DNA of 44,407 nt from an uncultured Erysipelotrichaceae bacterium (GCA_902801825.1 CADCJS010000005.1:1-44407); one strand, 5' to 3'. Counted from the stretch's first letter, positions 8,301 through 18,687 are shown. Numbers and translations: made by a program. The notes: generated by a model from the letters alone, not told the origin.

Positions 8301-9134
8301 ATGAAAATTATTAATAAAAAAGTATGTAATTTTTATAAAGATATTGTCGCTCTAATGAGAAAGCCAGTAATGTCTATCTTACCTGGACATCTGTCTTTCT
8401 TTTTATTACTTTCATTAGTACCTATATTATTATTAATAGGTGTAGTAGCAAATACATTATCCTTTTCTTTTGATTTTATAATAGATTTTTTAAAAATGTC
8501 TTTACCAGCAGGTACAAGTAAATTAATATTACCTTTATTTACAGGTAATGCCTTAAATATTAATATAACATTCTTATTATTATCTGCTATATGTTTATCT
8601 TCAAAAGGTAATATGGCTGTAATTAATGCTGCTTGTCATATATATAATGTTAATAAAAGACCTTTAAGAGATATTGTAAAATCAATTGTAATTACATTAC
8701 TATTATTATGTTTATTTATTTTTATAATTTTAATATTAGTAATAGGTTCTAAATTATTAGAATTAATAAAATCAATAGAAGAAATTAATTTTATAAGTCA
8801 AAGCTTAATAGATTTTTATAACTTTTCAAAATGGCCTTTATCTATATTAGTTGTTTTCTTTTCGATAAAATTTATATATATATTAGCACCAAATAAAAAA
8901 ATATCTACTAAAAGTGTTAATAAAGGTACTATTTTTAGTACAATTTCAATTGTATTAATAACATACCTATATTCTTATTATATTAATAGATTTTCTACTT
9001 ATGATGAATATTATGGTGGTGCATCAAATTTAATAGTATTTATGTTATGGATATATTTAATCTCTTATATATTTGTTTTAGGAATGTCTATTAATTCTAT
9101 AGAAGAAAAAAGCGAAAATATTAAAAACTCTTAA
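8301..9134 (+). CDS. YihY/BrkB family inner-membrane protein
   Basis: Polytopic membrane protein (277 aa) with the YihY/BrkB (PF03631) features: an early PGHLSFFLLLSLVPILLL segment, a middle NAACHIYNVNKRP cytoplasmic loop, and the C-terminal YGGASNLIVFMLWIYL helix. About six membrane segments. The older 'ribonuclease BN' label for this family is a known misannotation; the function remains unclear, possibly transport. GGGTGAT is the ribosome site, 15 bases after the preceding GGDEF gene, so the two probably share a transcript. Confidence 0.88.
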   Translation: MKIINKKVCNFYKDIVALMRKPVMSILPGHLSFFLLLSLVPILLLIGVVANTLSFSFDFIIDFLKMSLPAGTSKLILPLFTGNALNINITFLLLSAICLSSKGNMAVINAACHIYNVNKRPLRDIVKSIVITLLLLCLFIFIILILVIGSKLLELIKSIEEINFISQSLIDFYNFSKWPLSILVVFFSIKFIYILAPNKKISTKSVNKGTIFSTISIVLITYLYSYYINRFSTYDEYYGGASNLIVFMLWIYLISYIFVLGMSINSIEEKSENIKNS

Positions 9135-9150
9135 ATATATAGTTTTTTTT
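9123..9150 (+). terminator. Weak intrinsic terminator after the YihY-family gene
   Basis: AAAAACT (9123-9129) can pair with AGTTTTT (9141-9147) across an 11-base loop, followed by more T. The stem is almost all A-U, and the stop codon lies in the loop. Confidence 0.45.
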
Positions 9151-9159
9151 CTTTAAAAG

Positions 9160-9168
9160 TGATATAAT
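9160..9168 (+). promoter_or_regulatory. Extended -10 promoter of the LtaS-like gene
   Basis: TGA-TATAAT directly after the weak terminator and 30 bases before the ATG at 9198. Confidence 0.5.
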
Positions 9169-9197
9169 TTTATAGATTGTATGGAGGTATTATAATT

Positions 9198-11255
9198 ATG
9201 AATACAATAAAAAAGAAAATTATAAATTTATATAAATTAGTTAAGAATTTTGATTATAAACAATATGCTAGTACTAACAAACAATTCTTAGTTTTTGTAA
9301 TAACTGCTTTAATAAATTCAACAGTTTTAAGATTTTTTACAGTACATAATTATTTTGCAATAAAACCATTGATTGCAGATTTATCATGTATTTTATTATT
9401 AGGATCTTTTGTATATTTATTAAAACCAAAGAATCAATTTAAATACATATTAGTTATTTCATTTTTATTTACTTTGGTATGTATAGTTAATTCGTTATAT
9501 TATACTTACTATATGTCTTTTGCATCTTTTTCATTGATTGCAGTATCTTTATCTTTAGTAGATGTAGGAGATGCAGTTGTAAAAAATGTATTACAATTCA
9601 AAGACTTTTTATTCTTATGGCAACCTATTTTTATGATTGTATTACACAATAGATTTAATAAGATAAAATATTATGATTATGCTGGAAGTATTGAAAATAG
9701 AAAAAGAAGATTTATTGGTACTATCGCTGCAGGCGCAACTTTATATATTATTTTCTTTTTATCTTGTTCTTTAGTAGAATTATCAAGATTAAATAAACAA
9801 TGGAACAGAGAATTTATTGTTACAAAATTTGGTATTTATACTTATCAATTAAATGATTTATTTAAAAGTTTAGATGCTAAATTTAATACATTATTTGGTT
9901 ATGATAATGCTGCGAAAGAATTTAGAGAATATTATAAAGATAATACAATTCAATTAAAAGAAAATGATTATACTAATATGTTTGAAGGTAAAAATTTAAT
10001 TGTTATACATGGAGAAAGTATTCAAAATATTGCTTTAAAACAATCATTTAATGGAGTAGAAGTAACACCTAATCTTAACAAAATGAAAGATGAAGGTATT
10101 TATTTTAGTAATTTTTATGCACAAGCTAGTGGAGGAACTAGTAGTGATTCTGAATTTACATTTTCTTCATCTTTATTACCAGTAACAAATGGTTCAGTAG
10201 CAGTTAGTTATTGGGATAGAGAATATGAAACAATGCAATTATTATTTAAAAATCAAAAAAAATATAATACATTAAGTTTTCATGGAAATAATGGAAACTT
10301 TTGGAATAGAAATAATTTTCATAAAACTTTAGGTTATAATAAATTTTATAGTAAAGACTCATTTAAAGTAACTGAAGAAAATACTATTGGACTAGGAATT
10401 AGTGATAAAGCATTCTTTAAACAACTAACACCTAAATTAAAAAAAGAATATGATGAAAATGGTACCTTTATGGCAACTTTAATTATGCTTTCTAATCATA
10501 CACCATTTGATGATTTAGAACATTATGGTGACTTTGCAGTTGATATTAAAGAAGATGTAACTGAAACTGATGAAAATGGTATTGAAGTTAGTAAAACTAT
10601 TTCACATCCATATATGGAAGGAACAAAGTTAGGTAATTATTTTAAATCTGTTCATTATGCTGATTCTGCATTAGGAGATTTATTTACATTATTAGATAAT
10701 GAAGGATTACTTGATAATTCTGTTGTATTATTATATGGAGATCATGATGCTAAATTACCAAAAAAAGATTATGTTAGATTATATAATTATGATATAAAAA
10801 CTGATACAGTATTAACTGAAGAAGATGAAGGATATGATCCAGTTGATTACTTTAGATATGAACTTAATAGATCAGTTCCATTAATTATTTGGACAAAAGA
10901 TAAGAAGTTTAATAAAGAAATAAAAACTGCGATGGGTATGTATGATGTAATGCCTACTGTTGCTAATATGTTTGGCTTAAAACCTAAATATGCATTAGGT
11001 AATGATATTATGAATTTAGATAATAATTTAGTTGTATTTCCAAATGGTAACTGGTTAACTAATGATATTTATTATAATAGTCAAAAAGATGAATATAAAG
11101 TTATTAATTCTGATGCTGTAATAGATACTGATACTATTCAGAATAATAGTGCAATTGCAAATAAAAAAATCGCTGTATCTAATGATATTATTAAATTTGA
11201 TTTAATTAAAAATGAGAATAAGAAAGAAAGATTAAATAGGGTTGAAGGAGAATAA
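9198..11255 (+). CDS. Lipoteichoic acid synthase family protein (LtaS-type sulfatase-fold enzyme)
   Basis: About five N-terminal membrane segments (residues about 25-200) and an extracellular sulfatase-fold domain (about 245-640). Active-site motifs are present: VIHGES (metal ligand Glu), GGTSSDSEF with the nucleophilic Thr at residue 314, SFHGNNGNFWNR, and LYGDHDAKL with the Asp-His metal ligands. By family, it moves glycerol-phosphate from phosphatidylglycerol onto a growing teichoic-acid chain outside the membrane. The ATG at 9198 is preferred over a TTG at 9177 because TGGAGGT sits correctly before it. A long charged tail ends the protein. The two following genes start within 2-12 bases, so an envelope operon is likely. 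Confidence 0.9.
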   Translation: MNTIKKKIINLYKLVKNFDYKQYASTNKQFLVFVITALINSTVLRFFTVHNYFAIKPLIADLSCILLLGSFVYLLKPKNQFKYILVISFLFTLVCIVNSLYYTYYMSFASFSLIAVSLSLVDVGDAVVKNVLQFKDFLFLWQPIFMIVLHNRFNKIKYYDYAGSIENRKRRFIGTIAAGATLYIIFFLSCSLVELSRLNKQWNREFIVTKFGIYTYQLNDLFKSLDAKFNTLFGYDNAAKEFREYYKDNTIQLKENDYTNMFEGKNLIVIHGESIQNIALKQSFNGVEVTPNLNKMKDEGIYFSNFYAQASGGTSSDSEFTFSSSLLPVTNGSVAVSYWDREYETMQLLFKNQKKYNTLSFHGNNGNFWNRNNFHKTLGYNKFYSKDSFKVTEENTIGLGISDKAFFKQLTPKLKKEYDENGTFMATLIMLSNHTPFDDLEHYGDFAVDIKEDVTETDENGIEVSKTISHPYMEGTKLGNYFKSVHYADSALGDLFTLLDNEGLLDNSVVLLYGDHDAKLPKKDYVRLYNYDIKTDTVLTEEDEGYDPVDYFRYELNRSVPLIIWTKDKKFNKEIKTAMGMYDVMPTVANMFGLKPKYALGNDIMNLDNNLVVFPNGNWLTNDIYYNSQKDEYKVINSDAVIDTDTIQNNSAIANKKIAVSNDIIKFDLIKNENKKERLNRVEGE

Positions 11256-11256
11256 C

Positions 11257-11913
11257 ATGAAAAAAAATAAAAATGTTAAAAAAAGAAGACTTAATAAAAA
11301 AACAAAGTTTATAATTGCATTGCTAGTAGTTATAGCTATTATATCTTCTTGTTTTGTATTCTTTAATAATACAAAGAAAGCAACAACTAAAAAAGTTAAA
11401 GTTGTTGATAAAATAGATAAGTTTGATTACACAGTAAATGAAAAAGATACAAAACTATTTAAGGATACTTTTAAAGAATTAAAAACTATTCTATCTAAAG
11501 ATGAGATAGATAATAAAAAATATTCTGAAGTAGTCGCAAAATTATTTGTTATAGATTTCTTTACATTAAATAATAAAATGACAAAAAATGATGTAGGAGG
11601 AGTACAATTTGTATATTCTTCATACAAGTCATCATTTATTGATAAAGCAAGAGATGAATTTTATAAATATATAAAAAATAATGTATATAATGATAGAAAA
11701 CAAGATTTACCTATTGTAAGTAGTGTAAGTGTTTCAAGTGTTGAAAAAATAGATGCAACATCTGAAATTAATTTGAACGATTTAAAAGATGTTGAAGCTT
11801 ATGAAGTAAAAATGAACATTACATATGAAAAAGATTTAGGTTATCAAAAAACTGCAACTGTTATAGTCATAAAAGATGAAAATAAATTTTCTGTTGCTAA
11901 ATTATCTGAATAA
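11257..11913 (+). CDS. Membrane-anchored extracytoplasmic protein of unknown function (218 aa)
   Basis: The start at 11257 follows GAAGGAG; the gene begins one base after the LtaS-like stop. The first 20 residues are very basic, one membrane segment follows (about 22-42, with a Cys in ISSCFVF), then a folded-looking outer domain. Helical segments (ELKTILSKDEID, SSFIDKARDEFYKYIK) are followed by strands toward the C-terminus. I cannot place it in a family; the shape, a helix bundle plus a small beta part, resembles NTF2-like secreted domains. Position between the teichoic-acid polymerase and the LCP ligase suggests a role in polymer export or attachment, by context only. Confidence 0.7.
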   Translation: MKKNKNVKKRRLNKKTKFIIALLVVIAIISSCFVFFNNTKKATTKKVKVVDKIDKFDYTVNEKDTKLFKDTFKELKTILSKDEIDNKKYSEVVAKLFVIDFFTLNNKMTKNDVGGVQFVYSSYKSSFIDKARDEFYKYIKNNVYNDRKQDLPIVSSVSVSSVEKIDATSEINLNDLKDVEAYEVKMNITYEKDLGYQKTATVIVIKDENKFSVAKLSE

Positions 11914-11925
11914 AAGGAGGAAATC

Positions 11926-13998
11926 ATGACAAAAGAAGAAAAGAAAAAAATGAAAAAAGAAAAATTAAAATTAAAAGAAAAAAAACATAAAAAATTTAAT
12001 ACTTTTGTTGGATTTATATTAGGTATGTATTTAACTGTATCTGCATATTTAATTTATAATTTATATAGATTAACAGGTGTAGAAACAATTATTAGATATA
12101 TAATAATGGGATTCTTAGGTATTACAGATTTAATAATATTGGTAAAATATTTTAAAATGAAGAAAAAAACACTTCTAAGAAAATATGTATTATTTACATT
12201 TTTATTATTAATATTAGGTGGTGTTCAATTCTTTATTGCTTATACCATTAATAAAGGTTTAAATGTTGTAGATAATATATCATTAAAACAATATAAAACA
12301 TATTCTACTAGTTTAATTACTTTAAAAAGTAATAATTTAACATTAGAAAATATAGATAGTAGTACAAAAATAGGTAGAGTTAATGATTCTAATGATATAG
12401 AAAATTATGTTCTTACAAAGGACTTAATGAAAAAAGATAAAATTAGTGAAAGTCAAATTGAAGATTATGATGATCCAATTAGTTTACTTTATGATTTATA
12501 TGATAATAAAGTTGATGCTGTATTTATATCAAGTTCTTATATAAATATTTATGGTGGAATGGAAAAATTTGAAAAAATAGCAGAAGAAACTATAGAATTA
12601 GATAAATTTAGTAAAAAAATGAAGATAAAAAAATCTAATTCAATCGCTGCTACTAAAAAAGGTAGTGATGAACCATTTACAATTTTATTAATGGGTGTTG
12701 ATTCAACTGCAGAAAATTTAAGTGATTCAAGTGGTCTTGGAGATTCTTTATTGTTAATTACATTTAATCCTCAAACATTAAACGCAACTATTATTAGTAT
12801 TCCTAGAGATACTTATGTACCAATAACTTGTTATAGAAATGTAAGAAGTAAGATTACTCATGCTGCATCAGGCGGAGATAAATGTATGATTAATACAATA
12901 CAAAATTTCTTTGATGTAAATATAGATTATTATGCAAAAATTAATTTCAGAGGTTTAATAAAATTAGTTGATGCATTAGGTGGAATAGATGTTGAAGTTC
13001 CTTATAGTTTCTGTGAAACTGATGAAAATCGTATGTTAAAGAATACTGTATTTGTTGAAAAAGGATATCAACATTTAAATGGTGTTCAAGCACTCGCACT
13101 TTCTAGAAATAGAAAAACATATCCTACTTGTGGTGCTAAATGGAATTTAGGTACAAGAAATGATTTTGTCCGTGGTCAAAATCAACAAATAGTTATTAAT
13201 GGTATTATTAATAAAGCAAAATCAATAAAAAGCGTTAGTCAATTTTATGCTATTTTAGATGCTGTTGGTGGAAGTATGACTACAAATATGGATAAAAAAC
13301 AAATACTTTCATTCTATGATGTATTTAAAAATGTTCTTGTTTATAGTACTAATTTAACTGATGATAATAGTATTATAAGCATGCAAAAAATGTATTTAAA
13401 TGGTGTTGGTGGAATGTACCATGATGGTATTATGGGAAGTGATTTATATGAATATATTCCTTCAACAAATTCATTAAATGCTATAAAGAATGCTATGAAA
13501 GTTAATCTTGGATTAAAAGAAGACACTATAAATAAAAAATTTAGTTTTTCAATAGATAAAGAGTACGAAGAAAAAGTAATAGGTAAAGATAAAACTGGTG
13601 GTGTTGATGTTCCATTAAAATCATCAACTACAAAAACTACAACAACTACAAATAGTGATGTATCTTGTGGTAAAAATGAAGAATTAGGTGCAGATGGACA
13701 AACTTGTGTATGTGCCCATGGTTATGAAAAAACAAATGGAGTATGTACTAAACAAAAAGTTGAATGTGATTATAACAAAGAATTAGGTGCGGATGGAGTT
13801 ACTTGTGTTTGTAAGAGTGATTATTTGAAATCAGATAATACATGTTCTTCAACTAAAGTAACAACAAGTCAAACAACTACAGATACAACAACTAATAATG
13901 ATGATGATGATTCAAACAATTCTTCAACTACAGATAATAATTCTTCATCAACTGATAATAATACAACTACAGATACAACAATTGATCCAAATGAATAA
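11926..13998 (+). CDS. LytR-CpsA-Psr (LCP) family ligase with C-terminal Cys-rich EGF-like repeats
   Basis: About three or four N-terminal membrane segments, a mixed accessory domain (about residues 120-230) and the LCP catalytic domain (about 249-470). Family motifs seen: ILLMGVDS, SIPRDTYVP with the pyrophosphate-binding Arg-Asp, the LVDALGGIDVEVP block, HLNGVQALALSRNRK and NDFVRGQNQQ. LCP enzymes attach teichoic acids or other glycopolymers to peptidoglycan. Unusually, two short repeats follow at about 578-642, each with ELGADG-T-CVC and a GY/DYxKs-x-C pattern (EGF-like), then a tail of about 45 residues of Thr, Ser, Asn and Asp, probably disordered. AAAGGAGG precedes the ATG. Confidence 0.9.
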   Translation: MTKEEKKKMKKEKLKLKEKKHKKFNTFVGFILGMYLTVSAYLIYNLYRLTGVETIIRYIIMGFLGITDLIILVKYFKMKKKTLLRKYVLFTFLLLILGGVQFFIAYTINKGLNVVDNISLKQYKTYSTSLITLKSNNLTLENIDSSTKIGRVNDSNDIENYVLTKDLMKKDKISESQIEDYDDPISLLYDLYDNKVDAVFISSSYINIYGGMEKFEKIAEETIELDKFSKKMKIKKSNSIAATKKGSDEPFTILLMGVDSTAENLSDSSGLGDSLLLITFNPQTLNATIISIPRDTYVPITCYRNVRSKITHAASGGDKCMINTIQNFFDVNIDYYAKINFRGLIKLVDALGGIDVEVPYSFCETDENRMLKNTVFVEKGYQHLNGVQALALSRNRKTYPTCGAKWNLGTRNDFVRGQNQQIVINGIINKAKSIKSVSQFYAILDAVGGSMTTNMDKKQILSFYDVFKNVLVYSTNLTDDNSIISMQKMYLNGVGGMYHDGIMGSDLYEYIPSTNSLNAIKNAMKVNLGLKEDTINKKFSFSIDKEYEEKVIGKDKTGGVDVPLKSSTTKTTTTTNSDVSCGKNEELGADGQTCVCAHGYEKTNGVCTKQKVECDYNKELGADGVTCVCKSDYLKSDNTCSSTKVTTSQTTTDTTTNNDDDDSNNSSTTDNNSSSTDNNTTTDTTIDPNE

Positions 13999-14025
13999 GA
14001 AAAGATTCTATCTTTTCTTTTTTTT
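13997..14025 (+). terminator. Intrinsic terminator after the LCP gene
   Basis: Perfect 10-bp stem (13997-14006 with 14010-14019), 3-base loop, T-run to 14025. The stop codon overlaps the stem. Confidence 0.85.
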
Positions 14026-14028
14026 ATA

Positions 14029-14037
14029 TGTTATAAT
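14029..14037 (+). promoter_or_regulatory. Extended -10 promoter of polC
   Basis: TGT-TATAAT right behind the LCP terminator, 26 bases before the polC ATG. Confidence 0.5.
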
Positions 14038-14063
14038 ATAAAAAGACAGGATGGGTAGAAGGT

Positions 14064-17000
14064 ATGGATAACAAATTATTAACATTATTAAAAAAAATAC
14101 ATTTAAAAGAAGAATTCTATGATTCTTTTAAAGAAGCAAGAATTATAAAAATTATTTCTTCAAATGATAAAAAAAAATGGAATTTTATAATAGAAACAAA
14201 TGAAGTATTAGATATAGAAATATTAACTTATTTAGATAATAATTTAAAAAAATATTTTTCTAATTTAGATTTTGTTACTTATACCATTATACCTAAAAAT
14301 ATAGATAAATTTAAGGTGAATGAATATTATAATTATGTTATTGATTCTATTGGATTAAGTAAAGCAATGACATCTTTATTTTTAAATAAACAAATTAAAT
14401 TTACAACAAATGGTATGTATTTAGAAGTAGATAATAATGCACAAGAAGATGTTATTAAATCAAAATTAAATATAATAGAGAAAAAATTCAAACAAATTGG
14501 TTTTTCAGTTGAATTAAAAGTAATTGTTAATGAAGAAAATATAAAAAATGAATTTAGTAAATATTTAAAAATAGATACTTCTAATATAAAAACAGTAGAA
14601 CATAAAGATACATTTAAGAAAAGAGAACCAATGAAAATTGCTTCTACTAAATTAGATCCAGAAAGTGATGCGATATTAGGAAAAAATATAACTGGTGATA
14701 TAACTTCATTAAATTTAATACAAGGTGAAATTGATAATATTAATATTGAAATAAAAGTATTTGGAAAAGAAATATTTGAATCAACAAAAACATCTTTTAA
14801 AATTATAACTTTAAAAGTAACAGATTATAGTGATAGTTTATTAGTAAAAGTATTTTTTAGAAATAAAGAAGATTTTGATAGAATTAATTCTAAACTTGAA
14901 GAAGGAAAATGGTATAAAATTAATGGTAATGTAAAATATGATGAATTTTCAAGAGATTTTGTTTTATCTGCAAATAATATAAACGATATACCATCTAAAG
15001 ATACTGAAATACAAGATTTATCAAATGAAAAAAGAGTTGAACTTCATGCCCATACATTGATGAGTCAAATGGATGGTGTAGTAGCGGTTGAAGATTTAAT
15101 TAAACAAGCTAAAAAATGGGGACATAGAGGAATCGCAGTAACTGATCATGATGGGGCACAAAGTTTTCCTAATGCATTTAATCTAGTTAGAAATATGAAT
15201 AAAGATTTAAAAGAAGATGAAGAACCATTTAAAGTTATTTATGGTACAGAACTAGTTATGGTTGATGATAATGTTGATATTGTTATTAGAGAAAATGATG
15301 AAGACTTATTGGATACTACTTATGTTGTATTTGACTTAGAAACTACTGGTTTTAATGCAGGTGGATCTGATTCTATAATTGAAATAGGTGCAGTTAAAAT
15401 AAAAAATGGAGTAATAATTGATCAATTTGATGAACTTATCAATCCAAAGAAAAAATTACCACAAAAAATAATAGAATTAACACATATTACAGATGAGATG
15501 TTAGAAGATAAAGAAGATGAAGAAACAGTTGTAAAAAGATTTATAAATTGGATAGGTGGAAATTTAGTTATGGTTGCACATAATGCTAAATTTGACTGTT
15601 CATTTATGGAAATGGCTTATAATAAATATAATTTAGGAACATTTAATAATCCAGTTATAGATACATTAGAATTATCACGTGCTGTTGATAAAGCTGAAGC
15701 AAGACATAGCTTATCTGCAATTACAAAAAGATATAATGTAGTATTTGATGAAGAAGGTCATCACAGAGCTAATTATGATGCTGAAGGAACTGCTTTAGTT
15801 CTTCATAAGATGTTAAAAAAATTATATGAACAAAATTTTAAGAAAATTAGTGATTTAAATAATTTAGTTTCAAAATCAGAAATACATAAATATGGACGTT
15901 GTCATGATATAAATATTTTAACTTTAAATAAAAAAGGATTAAAAAACTTATTTAAAATTATATCTTATGCAAATACAAAATATTTATTTAAAACTCCTAG
16001 AATTTTAAGAAGTGAAATAGAAAAATATAGGGATGGTTTATTAATAGGTAGTGGATGTTATCAAGGTGAAGTATTTACTAGTGCTAGTACTAAAACAGAT
16101 GAAGAATTATCTAATATAATAAACTTTTATGATTATGTAGAAGTTCAACCAGTTGATGAATATTGTCATTTAGTACCATCTGTATTTGAAAATGAATCTC
16201 AACTTATAAATAATATTAAGAAAATAATTAGAGTAACTAAAGAATCAGGTAAAATAATTGTTGCAACTGGAGATGTACATCATTTAAAGAAAGAAGATAA
16301 AATATATAGAGAAATAATTATTAATCAAAATGTTCCTGGAAGGGGTAGACATCCATTAATAAGAAATAGTAAAGGTGGTCAGATACCTTCACAACATTTT
16401 AGAACAACAGATGAAATGCTTGAAAATTTTTCTTTCTTATCAGAAGAAGAAGCAAAAGAAATAGTAATAACTAATCCAAATAAAATATTGGATATGGTAG
16501 ATATATTTGATGTTATTATACAAACTGGTGGTGTACCATTTTCACCTAGAGTTAAATCAGATGATGGAAAAACATATCTTGATTGCCCTAGAGTAGTAAC
16601 AGATTTAGTATATGAAAAAGCAAATGACTGGTATGGTGATCCATTACCATATAATATTGAATCTAGATTAGGTACTGAATTATATGGAGATATAGTATTA
16701 ACTAGTATTAAATACTTTTTAAAGGATAAAAACTTAAGTGATAATGAATTAGAAATTGAATCTTATAAAGAACTTCATAATATAATTTTAAAAGGTTCTA
16801 ATGAAGTAAAAGATTTAGTTAGAAGGTATTTAAAAGAAACTATAGAAGAAGAATTATCAGAAGAAGAACTAGAAAAAAGATTAAAAAAGAGTCTGGGTGG
16901 AGTAATAGGTGCTGGATTTGATCCAATATATTTAATTGCGCAAAGACTTGTTAAAAAATCTAATAATGATGGTTTCTTAGTAGGTTCCCGTGGATCAGTA

Positions 17001-18686
17001 GGTTCAAGTTTTGTCGCAACAATGATGGGTATAACAGAGGTTAATCCTTTACCAGCACACTATAGATGTCCAAATTGTAAAAAGTCTATTTTTGAACTTG
17101 ATGGAGTAGTATTAGGATCTAAATATTCAAGTGGATTTGATTTACCAAATTATAATTGCCCTGAGTGTAATACATTAATGTTAAAGGATGGACAAGATAT
17201 TCCATTCGCGACATTTTTAGGATTTAATGCAGATAAAGTACCAGATATAGATCTTAATTTCTCAGATTTAAATCAAGCAGCTATTCATGAATATACTAAA
17301 GTATTATTTGGTGTAGATAATGTTTATAGAGCAGGAACTATTGGTACTGTCGCAGAAAAAACTGCATATGGTTATGTTAAAGGATACTTTGAAGATAGAG
17401 GTATTTTAAAAAGAAGTATTGAAATAGAAAGATTATCTCAAGGTTGTACTGGTGTTAAAAGAACTACAGGTCAACATCCAGGTGGTATAGTTGTTATTCC
17501 AGATTATATGGATGTATTTGATTTTACTCCATTTCAATTTCCAGCAGATGATCCTAATTCTGCATGGAGAACAACACATTTTGATTATCATAAAATAGAA
17601 GATGACGTATTAAAATTAGATATCTTAGGTCATTCAGATCCAACACAATTAAGAATGATTCAAGATATGACTAAAACAGATGTTACAAAAGTTCCACTTG
17701 ATGATAAACAAACAATGGGTATATTCCTTTCGCCAGAACCATTAGGTGTTACAAAAGAACAAATAATGTGCAATACTGGAACATTAGGTATTCCTGAATT
17801 TGGTACAAAATTCACAGTACAAATGGTAGAAGATACAAAACCAACTACCTTCGCAGAACTTATTAAAATATCAGGTTTATCTCATGGTACTGATGTATGG
17901 CTTGGTAATGCACAAGACTTAATAAAAAATAATATAGTTCCATTTAGTGAAGTAATAGGATGTCGTGATGATATAATGGTATATCTTATGTATAATGGAC
18001 TTAAACCTATCACTGCATTTAAAATAATGGAATTTGTTAGAAAAGGTAGAGCAAGTAAACCTAAAGATCATGCACAATGGTTAGAATATGAAGAAATATT
18101 AAAATCTGCTGGTATAAAAGAATGGTATATTGAAGCATGTAGAAAGATTAAGTACATGTTCCCAAAAGCTCATGCCGCTGCATATGTAACAAGTGCATTT
18201 AGAATTGCGTGGTATAAAGTTCATATGCCTGTTTATTATTATGCATCTTGGTTAAGTTGTAAAGCAACAGATGTTGATGTAGTATCTATGATTAAAGGTT
18301 ATGATACTATAAAAGAAAAAATAATAGAAATAACAGAAAAAGGTAGAGAAGCATCTAATAAGGAAATAGGACAACAAGAATCTTTACATGTATGTTTAGA
18401 AGCAACTGCTAGAGGAATTAATTTTAAAAATATAGATTTATATAAAAGTGAATCAACTATATTTATTTGTGATAATGAAACAGATATAATCCCACCATTT
18501 AATTCTATTGAAGGTCTAGGTGATACAATCGCTAAAAATATTGTTGAAGAAAGAAAAAAGAGAAAATTTTTAAGTATTGAAGAACTACAAGTAAGATGTA
18601 AAATAAGTGATACTATTATTGAAACAATGAGAAACATGGGAATATTAGATGGTATGGATGAATCTAATCAATTATCTTTATTTTAA
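14064..18686 (+). CDS. polC: DNA polymerase III PolC-type subunit alpha
   Basis: Main replicative polymerase of low-GC Firmicutes. Domains in order: N-terminal polC-specific and OB regions (1-320), a PHP domain starting VELHAHTLMSQMDG near 325, split by an inserted 3'-5' proofreading exonuclease whose DLETTGFNAGG motif lies near 420. PHP then resumes (ATGDVHHL), followed by the polymerase palm with a zinc-binding region (CPNCKK...YNCPEC near 1000-1035) and PDIDLNFSD near 1060 carrying catalytic Asp residues. A helix-hairpin-helix stretch (IEGLGDTIAKNIVEE) is near the end, and the C-terminal NQLSLF is a clamp-binding peptide. At 1540 aa it is somewhat longer than Bacillus PolC. Transcribed alone from its own promoter. 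Confidence 0.97.
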   Translation: MDNKLLTLLKKIHLKEEFYDSFKEARIIKIISSNDKKKWNFIIETNEVLDIEILTYLDNNLKKYFSNLDFVTYTIIPKNIDKFKVNEYYNYVIDSIGLSKAMTSLFLNKQIKFTTNGMYLEVDNNAQEDVIKSKLNIIEKKFKQIGFSVELKVIVNEENIKNEFSKYLKIDTSNIKTVEHKDTFKKREPMKIASTKLDPESDAILGKNITGDITSLNLIQGEIDNINIEIKVFGKEIFESTKTSFKIITLKVTDYSDSLLVKVFFRNKEDFDRINSKLEEGKWYKINGNVKYDEFSRDFVLSANNINDIPSKDTEIQDLSNEKRVELHAHTLMSQMDGVVAVEDLIKQAKKWGHRGIAVTDHDGAQSFPNAFNLVRNMNKDLKEDEEPFKVIYGTELVMVDDNVDIVIRENDEDLLDTTYVVFDLETTGFNAGGSDSIIEIGAVKIKNGVIIDQFDELINPKKKLPQKIIELTHITDEMLEDKEDEETVVKRFINWIGGNLVMVAHNAKFDCSFMEMAYNKYNLGTFNNPVIDTLELSRAVDKAEARHSLSAITKRYNVVFDEEGHHRANYDAEGTALVLHKMLKKLYEQNFKKISDLNNLVSKSEIHKYGRCHDINILTLNKKGLKNLFKIISYANTKYLFKTPRILRSEIEKYRDGLLIGSGCYQGEVFTSASTKTDEELSNIINFYDYVEVQPVDEYCHLVPSVFENESQLINNIKKIIRVTKESGKIIVATGDVHHLKKEDKIYREIIINQNVPGRGRHPLIRNSKGGQIPSQHFRTTDEMLENFSFLSEEEAKEIVITNPNKILDMVDIFDVIIQTGGVPFSPRVKSDDGKTYLDCPRVVTDLVYEKANDWYGDPLPYNIESRLGTELYGDIVLTSIKYFLKDKNLSDNELEIESYKELHNIILKGSNEVKDLVRRYLKETIEEELSEEELEKRLKKSLGGVIGAGFDPIYLIAQRLVKKSNNDGFLVGSRGSVGSSFVATMMGITEVNPLPAHYRCPNCKKSIFELDGVVLGSKYSSGFDLPNYNCPECNTLMLKDGQDIPFATFLGFNADKVPDIDLNFSDLNQAAIHEYTKVLFGVDNVYRAGTIGTVAEKTAYGYVKGYFEDRGILKRSIEIERLSQGCTGVKRTTGQHPGGIVVIPDYMDVFDFTPFQFPADDPNSAWRTTHFDYHKIEDDVLKLDILGHSDPTQLRMIQDMTKTDVTKVPLDDKQTMGIFLSPEPLGVTKEQIMCNTGTLGIPEFGTKFTVQMVEDTKPTTFAELIKISGLSHGTDVWLGNAQDLIKNNIVPFSEVIGCRDDIMVYLMYNGLKPITAFKIMEFVRKGRASKPKDHAQWLEYEEILKSAGIKEWYIEACRKIKYMFPKAHAAAYVTSAFRIAWYKVHMPVYYYASWLSCKATDVDVVSMIKGYDTIKEKIIEITEKGREASNKEIGQQESLHVCLEATARGINFKNIDLYKSESTIFICDNETDIIPPFNSIEGLGDTIAKNIVEERKKRKFLSIEELQVRCKISDTIIETMRNMGILDGMDESNQLSLF

Positions 18687-18687
18687 T

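Noticed and set aside
18299-18637. A 112-codon minus-strand frame opposite the polC 3' end
   Set aside because: Antisense shadow of the polC C-terminal coding region, with no ribosome site or promoter.
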